Part shown: positions 1 through 9,735 of the stretch, piece after piece
Numbering within the stretch: position 1 is the stretch's first letter
Layout: each line of letters starts with the position of its first letter
Source: Amphimedon queenslandica
Lineage: Eukaryota; Porifera; Demospongiae; Haplosclerida; Niphatidae
Direction: 5' to 3'
DNA: 60,789 nucleotides
Assembly: GCF_000090795.2 (NCBI RefSeq)
Contig: NW_003546246.1
Coordinates: 910,663-971,451 of the forward strand
Position numbers and translations under genes: made by a program
Notes under the pieces: generated by a model
Told to the model about the DNA's origin: nothing
Seen by the model: only the letters and a program-made list of their open reading frames with translations
Databases searched by the model: none

Positions 1-1690
1 TCGACTGAAATATGATACAGGATGGTCAAATCCTTGATCATCACACTGACTCAGAACAGCCCCTACTCCATAATCTGACGCATCTGTTTGCAGTACAAAT
101 GGTCTGGTAAAATCTGGACTACGTAAAACTGGTGACGAAGTCAGTGCAGCTTTCAGAGCCCTAAATGATTGTTCACACTCACTTGTCCATTTGACTTGTT
201 GTGGTTGTGACTTCCTTGTAGCTTCTGTTAGTGGAACTGCTATTGTTGCAAACTTGGGGATAAACCTTAGGTAATATCCTGTGAGACTTAAGAAGGCCCG
301 GCCCCCGTACATGCGTTTTTGATTCCGGCCAAGGAAAATCTTTAATCGCTTCCAATTTGTCTTTGACTTGTGCTACCTTTCCTCCTCCAATAGGATAACC
401 CAGATAAGTTCATTCCTTCACAGCAAACTGACACTTGGATGGTTTCACTGTAAGTCCTGCCTCTTGCAATCGCCCTAGTACCATTGCCAACTGCTCCAAA
501 TGGTCCTCCCATGTTGCACAGAACACCACAAGGCCATCCAGATAAGCATGAGCAAAACCGCGCAATCCCCCTGCAATGTGGTTTACAAGCCTCTGAAAAG
601 CAGCCGTAGCACCACTGAGGTCAATAGGCGGTACCTCAAACCGGCAAAGTCCAAAGGAGCCTACAAAGGCAGTCCCATAACAATCCCCTCCGCCACAGAG
701 ACCTGCCAATATCCTCTTGCAAGGTCCAAAGATGTAAAAGCAACCAGCCTGTCCCATCTGATCCAGAACATCATCCATCCGCGGCATGGGATAGGCATCA
801 ATCTCAGTCTCTGCAATGAGTTTCCCATAATCCACACATAATCGTAGAGTGCTGTCTCTCTCCCTGACAATCACCACAGGAGATGCCCAATCACTCCCCG
901 ATGGCTCCACCACTCCCTCTGCTAACATGCCCTGGGTCTCCATGTCCACTTCTGAATGATAAGCATATGGAATCTGACATGGAGGCTGACGTACTGGACG
1001 ACAGGACCCTGTAACTACTCCATGTTCAGCAATTCCCGTATGTCCCGGTTTCCCACTAAGTACCTCTCCAAGCTGCTCACAAAGGTTCTGCAACTGCTCC
1101 CCCTGCCATTCTGACAATGCATTACCCACTGTCAATGGTGAGCTCTCCCATCCAGTGTTCCAGTCTGCCAACTCATCCACATCATCCTTACACAAGCCAT
1201 TCTCCTTACCATCCTCTGTCTTTTCATCACAATAATAGTCAGCAACCTCTTTGCCTTCCTGCCACTCTCTTAACAAATTGATGTGAAAGATCTTTCTTTT
1301 TGAAATCTGCACCTCGTAGTCCATTTTTCCGATTCTTCGAACAATCTCATACGGTCCTCTCCATTGGGCCAGCAGTTCACCACCTGTAGCTGGCAGTAGC
1401 ACCAACACCTTGTCCTCTGGGGATAGCTCCCATTGCCCAGCTGTCCCATCATACCATCTCTTCTGCCTTGCCCGCTGCTTCTCCGCATTTTCCCTGACCA
1501 GTTCACTCACTGCTTGCATCCTCTCCCGCATTCCAATAATATGTGACACAACACTCTCTTTAGTCTTCTCTCTTGCATGTTCATACCGCTCTTCTCTCTT
1601 CTGTGACCTTGTCTGTTTTTTCCTTAGTTTTCCCTCCTGTAGAAACATGTCATCAGCAAACTGCAGCCCAACACATCCAACCAGCTGCAA
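1..1690 (-). pseudogene. pol of Gmr1-like element: integrase tail, RT, RNase H; internally deleted
   Basis: In frame with gag after the TAA, the first about 130 residues are the C-terminal tail normally found at the end of gypsy integrase (KRWYDGTAGQWELSPEDKV, then LLAQWRGPYEIVRRIG, then IFHINLLREW). Reverse transcriptase starts directly afterwards (VVEPSGSDWASPVVIVRE, LRLCVDYGKL, YPMPRMDDVLD). The strand carrying the first catalytic Asp (FTSLDLARGYWQV) is in another frame at about 730-800, so indels are present. The normally invariant YxDD motif reads YLDG. RT runs into an in-frame TGA at about 410. RNase H with QTDASDYGVGAVLSQ lies near the left edge (about 40-110). No HHCC or DDE integrase core is present between protease and tail. 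The product cannot be functional. Confidence 0.85.
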
Positions 1691-3253
1691 TTATTCCTCC
1701 CCTCCTGCCATCCTTCTGTTCCTCCTCGTCTTACTTGGCTTCATTTGCCCTCCTTTGTCCCCTGGTCCTTTAGATAATTGTCGTCCATTTTCTATGGCTG
1801 GGGTGAGTTCCACAGTGTCCGACTCCTCAGCATCTACTTCCACTGTCGTTTTTGCTCCTGATTCCTTTTCTTTCCATTGTAACTCCTCTTCCTCTTTCTT
1901 CTGTCTACGAGCCCCGCTCCGTGTTACGACAGCACATCCACTCTCGCCTCTCTTCTCTCTGTGTAGGCTATTTAACTCGGGCACATCTGTCCCCAATAGA
2001 ACTGACCTCGGTAACGTATCCGACACCGCTGCTTCCACTTGAAGCAACTTTCTACCTACATCTATCTCTACAACCGCTACTGGGTATGAAACTATATCAC
2101 CATGAGCGAAATGAATTGACACAGTGTCTCCTTGAAACTTCTGTTTATCTACCAGTTCACTCCTCACCACAGTGTGAGAACACCCGGTGTCCAACTGTAT
2201 GTCCTTCATGACTCGTCCCTCCACTCGTCCATATAGTAATCTCTGATTTAACGACTCCTCTCGTAAACGACAAAACATTGCTTTTGGGCAGTTCTTTGCT
2301 ATATGTCCTCTGGCTTTACAATTGTAGCATGTAATCTGAGGTTTGTTTTTATCTTCTTTGCTACTCTTGTCTAGATCTTTCCATTGGCGGCAATCCTTAG
2401 CCAGGTGACCCACCTTACAATTTTGACATCTTTTCTCCTCAACCTTTCTCCCAATTGCTGCCTCCCACTTGTCCTTTGTTGCTTGTCGAAAGTCTTCCGC
2501 TAACCGACCTGCTTCCTTGCTTGAACTTGGTTTACGCTCTTTGACCCATGTCCTTGCTTCTTTTGGTAACACATTCACAAACTGCTCCAATATAACACAG
2601 TCAATAACTTCCTCCCTAGTTGTGCATGACACCAGCCACTTATCTGCAAGGTCTGTAATCTGTGTCAGCATCTCAAACGGTGCCTCTGTTCTTTTTATGT
2701 TGGCTGAGCAAAATCGTTTGTAGGTTTCTTCATTAATGTCATAGTGCCGAAAGATAGCTTTATTAACCTTCATATAATCCTTAGCGTCTGCGTTTGCCAT
2801 TGCAACATGAGCTTTGAGAGCCTTCCCAGTTAGTTGTGGAGCTAGCATTGGTGCCCAGTCTTTCTGGTCCACATTGTGGGCATCCACAGCTCGTTCATAA
2901 GCTGTCAAAAAAGCTTCAATATCATCTGATTACCTAACTTTTTCAGTTTCAGAGGCTCCGGCCCTACATCCTTCTTTTCTGTCAAGCTCCTTATCAGTCC
3001 CTCGTAACGTAGGCAGTCCTCTTCTCGCTCTCGTCTCCTATCTTATTCCTTCTGGCGTAACTCTTCATATCATCGCCATTCTTTTTTCTCAGCATTCCAT
3101 TTCTTGTTGCCGTTCTTCTTCTCGGCGTTCCATTTCTTGCCTCCACTACTCCATTCGTCGTTCTTCCGCTTGCCGTTTTTCTTCTTCGTATCATTCCTTC
3201 TTGTCCTTTCGTTGTTGCTCCCATTGTTTGAGTAAATCCAGTAGTTCAGCCAT
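1691..3253 (-). pseudogene. gag-protease of Gmr1-like element, SCAN-like capsid, broken
   Basis: The ATG at 3253 opens a glutamate/arginine-rich coiled-coil segment (MAELLDLLKQWEQQRKDKK, then a stop and frame changes before about 2910). From 2908 an open frame of about 405 codons follows. Its first about 130 residues match the SCAN-like capsid fold of Gmr1 gag (WAPMLAPQLTGKA, then VILEQFVNVLPKEARTWV, then RLAEDF). Two CCHC knuckles follow (CQNCKVGHLAKDC and CYNCKARGHIAKNC), then an aspartic protease with LDTGCSHT and a VLLGTDV strand. The frame ends at a TAA (1691-1693), after which the same frame continues into pol. That TAA may be a mutation or a readthrough stop; with the integrase core missing, mutation or a deletion junction is more likely. 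Confidence 0.85.
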
Positions 3254-3330
3254 AGTCTTGTAGTCTTTTCCAGACCTTAGCAATCACACATATACACGAA
3301 TTATAATTTGAGTGCAGGCTACCAGTTGCT

Positions 3331-3347
3331 GCACCGCTGCCACCAAA
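3331..3347 (-). other. Primer binding site, Gmr1-like element
   Basis: Minus-strand tttggtggcagcggtgc directly follows the LTR end. The TGGTGGCAGCGG core resembles the tRNA-primer site commonly seen just inside LTRs of this group. The tRNA species was not determined. Confidence 0.55.
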
Positions 3348-3657
3348 TGCAACAGTGTTCACCAGAAGTAAGTGGTTTAATATTATGTTTTTACCAAGCA
3401 AGGAACCAACTATTAGCAAAAATCATATATTTATAGCAAGGTACAAATCTGGAACATTCTAGCCCAGAATGTTCCAGTAAACAAAAAGAATAGTCCACAC
3501 AACAAAGGAATAGTCCAGTAGATGAAAAAAGAATAATCTAGAATGTTCTTAAATGGTACACTAAAATTAAATGCCTGTCCTATCTTGTTTCTACTATTAC
3601 ACTCTCTCACAGTCATAGTTACTACAATACCAAATAATATACTGCCCCTCCTATACA
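3348..3657 (-). repeat. 5' LTR of the Gmr1-like element
   Basis: On the minus strand the segment starts TGTATAGGAGGGGC and ends GTTGCA, giving TG...CA ends about 310 bp apart, and lies directly upstream of a primer-binding-site-like sequence. A TATA-like tataaata is present near 3426-3438. The right boundary is inferred, because the partner LTR is outside the window and no target duplication can be checked. Confidence 0.6.
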
Positions 3658-4310
3658 GTATAACCAGTACAACTTCTTTACCTTCTCATTGTTTCACTTT
3701 CTCTCAAACTTACTTTATGATTTTTCTTTGATTTTCTTGTGCCTTAGTGTGTTGCTTTAGTTTTGTTTCCTTAAATTCAGGTCCTCTCCCTAGAGTGAAA
3801 GAGATAAAAATGACAAACACACCAATGCTTATGTATAATAATTATGATTTTATGTCAAGATTCTACAAGCTTAACTTTTATCTTTAAAGTTTCTACATGG
3901 TGTTTAGAGCTTTCACAGAGTTGCTATAACAAAATAGAGCTAACACAAGGTAGGCTCTAACCAACACCAAGTCGTTCGAGCAAATACAGGGTTGATCAAG
4001 CAAACACAAAGTTACTTTAGCTAATAAAGGGACAGTGGAGCTGATTCTGAGTTGAGAGGTTGGCAACGCGTGAGAAATCTCTTACACACTAAGTGAAATC
4101 CTTTGAATTCCTTACAAAATCAAAGAAGTTCAAAAAATTATAAGAAATCTACATAAATCAGAAGAAATCAGGAGAAATCTAAATGTATCAGGAGAAATGC
4201 AAAAAAATCGAAATATATCAGGAAAAATCCAAACAAATATAGGTATTAAAATTACTTTTTAAATGTTTAATATACTATTATTCCATTAAAAATCAATATT
4301 ATTAATATTT
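3658..4310. other. Intergenic, with short AGGAGAAAT repeats
   Basis: I see no coding similarity. At about 4138-4235 the motif TCAGGAGAAAT(C/G), with A-rich spacers of roughly 28-30 bp, recurs three to four times with decay, as a small minisatellite. Confidence 0.5.
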
Positions 4311-4521
4311 GTGACCATAATTGACAAAAGGTACCTTAAGGCGTGTAGTGAAATTTCTCTGTTTAGCCAAAGAAATTCAACTTCGTGAGCTCCATTTCAC
4401 ATAAAATTACTTTACGAGATGCAAAAGTTACTATCAACTAAGCACTCACAGGTTGATATTTTCCATTGTATAAATAAATTATAAAATCCTCCATAAGGTA
4501 ACTTTTGTCAATTATGGTCAA
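4311..4521. mobile_element. MITE family A, copy 1
   Basis: The segment starts gtgaccataattgac and ends gtcaattatggtca, imperfect terminal inverted repeats of about 28 bp. The interior (CTCCATTT..ATAAAATTACT, GATGCAAAAGTTAC, GCACTCACAGGTTGATATTTTCC) is shared with copies at 16881-17117 and 56810-56917. There is no coding capacity. The flanks are AT-rich and the target duplication is unclear. Confidence 0.8.
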
Positions 4522-5019
4522 ATTTATTATAATGAATTGAAGTAGTGTTATTAGTATTAATCATTTTTGGTCCAGAGATTTTAGGATCAGAGGAAGCCAG
4601 CAGCAAGCAACAGCCACTTTGACCTTTCTACTGTGTTGTCTCAGACTCAGTCACTGTACTATGCACTCCAAGCTCAATTTCTTCTTTTGGTCAGTCTAAA
4701 CTTCAATTTAATTTTCATGTCTCTCCTTTTTCACCCCAGTATCAGCACTATCATTAGACCTATTCAGTGTTGCTCAAGTAAATCACAATAATTAGTAGGA
4801 TGTAGCAGTTTGATGCATGCAGTACTATGACCTGACAGAAAGCTAAAATGAATTGGTTGTAGCAATAAATACTATTACTGTAACACATGGTGTATGATGT
4901 ATGTCTTGCAGGCTATCCTTCTATTACTTGGCCATTATTAGAAGTCTCACTTTTATAAGTCTAGACACATGTACATACTAATAGTGACAATGAAACAAAG
5001 TATTTACTACATTCTATGG
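4522..5019. other. Intergenic, nothing recognised
   Basis: AT-rich sequence without a coding match, inverted repeat or tandem repeat that I can support. Confidence 0.4.
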
Positions 5020-5212
5020 TGCAACTGTTGACTCATTATTATTATTATTAATGATTCTTGTTTAGCCTACACTAGCATGTACATGTACACTCTTGAACAT
5101 TCTGGAAAATTCTACACATATGTACACTCTAGACAATTCTAGATCTTTGGTTTTTGTATATAAACAGTTGTTTTTCTTTAATAAACTATTCAGATGTTTG
5201 ATCCATACTACA
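5020..5212 (+). repeat. 5' LTR of the Ty3/gypsy element
   Basis: Begins TGCAACTGTTGACTC and ends CATACTACA. It contains TATATAAACAG as a likely TATA box and an AATAAA near its end. It pairs with 9069-9271; the two differ by several substitutions and small indels in the ATT microsatellite. GTGGCAGTGTTGATCG just downstream is the probable primer site. Confidence 0.85.
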
Positions 5213-5242
5213 CGGTGGCAGTGTTGATCGACCCATAGCACT

Positions 5243-6041
5243 ATGCAAGGCATTTCTCTAAAAACCCCCGACCCATTTAATTTCAAGACACCTGACAATT
5301 GGCCCAGGTGGAGGCGTAGGTTTGAACAATTCTGCATTGCCTCTCGCCTATCAGAAGACTCAAATGCCAAACAGATCAGTACACTATTGTATTGCTGGGG
5401 GAAAAAGCCGACTCTGTAATTGACTCAAACAACCCAACTGCAAAAGATCGCCGTGACTTCCAAAGGATTCTGGGCAAATTCAACTGTTTCTTCAAAGTAC
5501 ATTGCAATATAATCTTTGAGAGAGCCCGATTTAACCGCAGGAATTAGTTACATGACAAATCAGCTGAAACCTATGTCATGCAGCTGTATACCCTGGCAGA
5601 ACACTGCGAATTCAATGACAAGGAAGAAAGAATTCGAGATTGCCTGGTAGTAGGAATCCGTGCTATCTGAACAGCTACAGACTGAAGCAGATCTGACATT
5701 GGACAAGGCTAAAAATAAAATCTGTCAACTTGAGGAGGTACATAAACTACAACAACTCATCAATGGCACCCAGGTATCTAAAACACCCACTTATCTAGAC
5801 AAGGTACGTAGTAACCGTGAATCCTCAAAGAGAAAGCCGCAGAATAGCCAACATTTTAGTAGTCAACGACAGCCTAGCAAGGCCACTCCTCTCCAGTTCT
5901 CCAGCAACAAAAGAATTGAGGTATATGTGATAAAGGATATCATAAGACAGACCAATGTCAAGCGAAAGTGGCTGTGTGGCATCGTTGCCATAACAAGGGA
6001 CATTTTAGCTAGTTGTGCTTCTCAAAATCGGTGTCAGAAGT
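5243..6041 (+). pseudogene. gag of the Ty3/gypsy element, frameshifted
   Basis: The ATG at 5243 lies 30 bp after the LTR. It opens a capsid-like segment (PDPFNFKTPDNWPRWRRRFE, then FCIASRLSEDSNAKQISTLL) typical of gag in invertebrate K02A2.6-type gypsy elements. The frame changes near 5395, crosses a stop near 5546, and the C-terminal part is open at 5660-6043 in another register. Degenerate zinc-knuckle remains (CDKGYHKTDQC, then HRCHNKGHFS with a stop before the last Cys) lie at about 5930-6020. It is non-functional. Confidence 0.8.
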
Positions 6042-9000
6042 AACTAATCACAGTAATGTTAGCACTCTAGACTCCGCCTTTCTTGTTTCTGTTTCTAAAA
6101 ATCACAGATCATGCTGGACATCTGAGATTACACTCTGTGGAAAAAAGACAACCTTCAAAATCGATACGTGAGCTGAAGTACCATCTATTTCCGATCATAC
6201 CTACAAAACACTGATCACGAAACCTCATTTGAAGGCAACCACTAATCATTTGTATGGACCATCTCAAGCACCGCTCACAGTACTTGGCCAATTCAAGGCA
6301 CGCCTACTTAATAAGGACTCCACAGCCACACAAGATGTTTATGTGGTGCTCTATTGGGGCTGCCAGCAGTGAGAGCTCTCAACCTTGTGAAATACATGGA
6401 TTCGACTGTGTCCTCAGCTGACAACAGAGCAAGGGTGCAGAGGAAATTTCCAACACATTTTCAAGGCCTATTGAGGAATTATTAAGAGCCATATTGTATT
6501 CAACTAAAAGCTGATGCTTTACCCCATGCAATTTTTACCCCACAACGTGTTCCGTTACCACTCCGAGCAAAGGTTCAAGCCAAACTTGACACACTGAAAG
6601 CAATGGGCATCATCACAAAGGTCGACACACCCATGAGTTGGTGTTCAGGAATGGTCGATGATCCTAAGCAGAATGGATCCGTCCGCATTTGTGTCGATCT
6701 GAAAGCAATCAACGAAGGAGTGATGCGTGAGAAACACCCACTTTTGAAGATTAAAGAAACCGTTGCCCCAATGACAGGAGCCCGCATATTCTCAAAACTG
6801 GATGCCAATAGTGGCTTTTGGCTGATACCATTAGCCGAGGAGTCACAACTGCTCACGGGCACCGTTCGGAAGATATTGTTCCAGGAAACTCCCATTTGGA
6901 ATCTGCAGTGCCCCAGAACATTTTTAAAGGCGAATGAGCATCATTGTGGGAGGCTTAAAGGGCGTTCTGAGTCTTATGGATGACATCTTAATTTATGGAA
7001 AAGATGAGGAAGAGCACAACTCTTGACTGGTGCTGTTCTACAAAGACTACAAGAAGCAGGGGTTACATTGAATCCCGAAAAATGTGAGTTCAATAAAACT
7101 AACATTATTTTTCTTGGGCACATAAATGAACAGGATATACGTCCAGATCCCCAAAAGGCTATAGCAATCAAGAACATGGACTCGCCCACTAATGTCTCTA
7201 AGTTGAGAAGGTTCATGTGGATGGCTAATCAATTGTGGAAATTTTCCAGTAAACTCGCCACAGTAACACAGCCTCTCAGAGAGCTACTACCGAACAAGAC
7301 ACCTTGGCATTGGGGCCTCTCCCAGGAAAAGTCCTTTCAAGAAACAAAGCGGACTGACCAAACCAACTATTCTAACTCTGTACGACTTGAAAGCCGATAT
7401 TAAGATATCTGCTGATGCATCCTCCTATGGGCTAGGGGCGGTCCTCTTGCAAAGAAAAACCAACAATGGAAACCAGTTTTATATGCCTCTCACTGACTAA
7501 ATCAAACAGAAATGGTATGCACAAATAGAAAAAGAGGGACTGGCCATCACCTGGTCATGCGAGAAGTTCTCTCCATATATCCTTGGTAAACGTATTCTGA
7601 TCAAAACAGACCACAAACCATTTGTATCCCTATTTGGAGTAAAAGACTTAGATAAACTCCCAGCTCAAATCCTCCGATTCCGGCTACGACTTACCAGATT
7701 CAATTATTCCGTCCCAAGCAATCTTCCCAATACTGCAGACACATTGTCTCAAGCACCGCAGAATTTAAATACACCAGATACACGATTAATCGATGAAGCT
7801 GAGCTACTCATTGCTGTCACTGTTGATAATCTACCTGCTAGTAAGTTAAAGATGTATAAAGGACAACAGTTGAAAGACCCTATCTGCTCAAAGGTTGTCC
7901 ATTGCTGTCAATCAGGCTGGCCGTCCAAACAGGGAATAGAAAATCACCTAAAGCCATACTGGGAAATACGAGGAGAACTTACTCTCAAAGACATACTCTT
8001 CATGTGTGGGAACCAGATGGTGGTACCCAAATCTCTCCAGAAAACCACTTTAAACAAAATCCACAAAGGCCATTAAGGTCTTGAAAGATGTCGTCTTCGG
8101 GCAAAGATCTCTGTTTGGTGGCCTGAGATATCTCAACAAATCAAGGACTACATCAAAAACAGTCCAATATGTGTGAAGAGTAGGCAACCACTGATCCAAC
8201 CTATGATAGCAAGCCAACTACCAGAGTACCCATGGCAAAGGGCAGCATCTGATCTGTTCCAGCTAAATGGGTCCAGCTACCTAGTTGAAGTAGATTATTT
8301 CTCCCACTATCCTGACGTTGAACTAAAAACCACCACATTTCGAGGTGTGATAGATGCCGTAAAGGCAGTCTTCTCGAGACACGGTAACCCTCAGAAACTC
8401 ATTAGTGACAACGGCCCTCAGTACTCATTAGAAGCGTTTGCCACCTTTGCAAAAGACTACGATTTCATTGACACTACCAGTAGTCCACAGTACCCTCAGA
8501 GCAATGGTCAAGCAGAATGAACTGTACAAACATTGAAATCTATCCTTGAGAAAGCGGATGATCATTAATTGGCCCTCCTTAGTTACCATGCAAAACCCTT
8601 CCCAGGTGAAGTCTCTCACCTGCTGAGTTGTGTATGGGAAGATCCATAACATCCAACCTCCCTCAAACCCAGGATACATTGTGCCCAAATTGGTCATTCT
8701 TAAAGAGATTCTGTGAAGACAATGAACAGTTCAAAGAACGGCAAAGGAGAGACTATGATAAACGTCACAGAACAAGGTTTACATCCGAATCAATCAACCC
8801 TGGTACTGAAGTATGGCTGACTTTAGGGAACACGCCTGTACAAGGAAGAGTGGTTCAACCAGGAAATACCCCAATGTCGTATATAGTTGAAACATCAAAC
8901 CAATCGCAAATTGGCTGTAATCAAAGCCACCTGAATATTATATCCAACCCTCCAACCATTCAACAATCATCAAGCCCACAACACCAGGTGATGACAAGAT

Positions 9001-9068
9001 CCTGTACCGTACCGTCATCAGACAACCCAATCGATACCAATAGCCAACCGCTACAAAGGAAGACGTGC
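6042..9068 (+). pseudogene. pol of the Ty3/gypsy element: protease, RT, RNase H, integrase; broken
   Basis: The protease active-site triplet is interrupted: the codons at 6163-6174 read Asp-Thr-stop-Ala where DTGA is expected. RT begins near 6540 (VPLPLRAKVQAKLDTLKAMG, then VRICVDLKAIN, then FSKLDANSGFWLIPL). The YxDD motif appears as LMDD at about 6972. RNase H is recognisable at about 7405-7620 (ISADASSYGLGAVLLQ, with several stops). The integrase core at 8173-8520 keeps its three acidic residues (ASDLF, ISDNGPQY, NGQAE) but a stop follows the Glu directly. The integrase tail continues to 9080. At least six stops or frame changes are visible. Confidence 0.85.
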
Positions 9069-9271
9069 TGCAACTGTTGACTCATTATTATTATTACTTA
9101 TTATTATTGATGATTGATTATTGTTTAGCCTGCAATAGCATGTACATGTACACTCTAGAACATTCTCGACAATTCTACACATACGTACACTCTAGATAAT
9201 TCTAGATCTTTTGGTTTTGTATATAAATAGTTGTTTTTAATAAACTATTTGGATGTTTGGTCCATACTACA
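9069..9271 (+). repeat. 3' LTR of the Ty3/gypsy element
   Basis: Partner of 5020-5212 with the same TGCAAC..ACTACA ends. AAAGGAAGACG at 9055-9065 just before it is a plausible polypurine tract. The ATT microsatellite near the left end is longer here than in the 5' LTR. Confidence 0.85.
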
Positions 9272-9388
9272 CATTCAATGAGTCAAATATATACTATAAT
9301 AACTGACAAGACTGACCTCAAATGATTTACAGCCGTTTGCAGCAGCTATAGGTGGTTTACATGCCAACATCAATGTGATTGAATGCTT

Positions 9389-9621
9389 CAGTGTCTCCAT
9401 TATTGGCAGTGTTTCCCTAGATTTGCAGAATTTTTGCCCCATTTGGAGATTGGGGGACATATTTTGGTTATGAGTAATAAAATTTCAATGATTATAATGA
9501 CACAATCTTGGGATTTTTGGTACAACCTAGAGATTTTTGTGAAAAATTTGAAATTAAGGGATTTTTGTGAATTAATTTTCCTAAGCTAGAGGTATTCCTG
9601 TTAATGCCCTTGGAGACACTG
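9389..9621. mobile_element. Short hAT-like MITE
   Basis: Perfect 11-bp inverted ends, cagtgtctcca at 9389 and tggagacactg ending at 9621, bound 233 bp without coding capacity. The flanking octamers gaatgctt (9381-9388) and gaaggttt (9622-9629) agree at 5 of 8 positions, compatible with a decayed 8-bp hAT target duplication. Confidence 0.6.
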
Positions 9622-9735
9622 GAAGGTTTAAATGATAATGTAAGACACGCCTCCAGATACAAGGCTCAAGAACCAGTGCACATGTAAATGTAACCCTGAA
9701 GGTACTGACAAAAAGTAACGAATAGGAATACTACC

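Larger units (their letters stand above)
1..3657 (-). mobile_element. Gmr1-like Ty3/gypsy LTR retrotransposon, 5' part, truncated by window edge
   Basis: Read on the minus strand the order is 5' LTR (3657-3348), primer site, coiled-coil plus SCAN-like gag, two zinc knuckles, aspartic protease, a piece of integrase C-terminal tail, reverse transcriptase, and RNase H at the left edge. Ordinary Ty3/gypsy elements have integrase after RNase H. Integrase before RT, together with a SCAN-like capsid, is the hallmark of the Gmr1 clade (established knowledge). The integrase zinc finger and DDE core are absent, so this is an internally deleted, inactive copy. The second LTR must lie left of position 1. 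Confidence 0.85.
5020..9271 (+). mobile_element. Ty3/gypsy LTR retrotransposon, complete ends, decayed coding
   Basis: Two similar LTRs (5020-5212 and 9069-9271) bracket gag, protease, RT, RNase H and integrase in the usual Ty3/gypsy order. The element is about 4.25 kb, shorter than a full gypsy (5-6 kb), so internal deletions are likely; RT is clearly shortened. Stops and frameshifts occur in every gene. Bases after the 3' LTR (attca) and before the 5' LTR (attcta) are similar but not a clean target duplication. Confidence 0.9.

Noticed and set aside
1691..1693. Programmed readthrough between gag and pol
   Set aside because: Possible in principle, but the adjacent loss of the integrase core makes a damage-related stop the simpler reading.
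1410..2042. 210-codon plus-strand open frame
   Set aside because: Antisense to gag-protease and pol of the Gmr1-like element; Ser/Cys/Phe-rich composition is that of a shadow frame.
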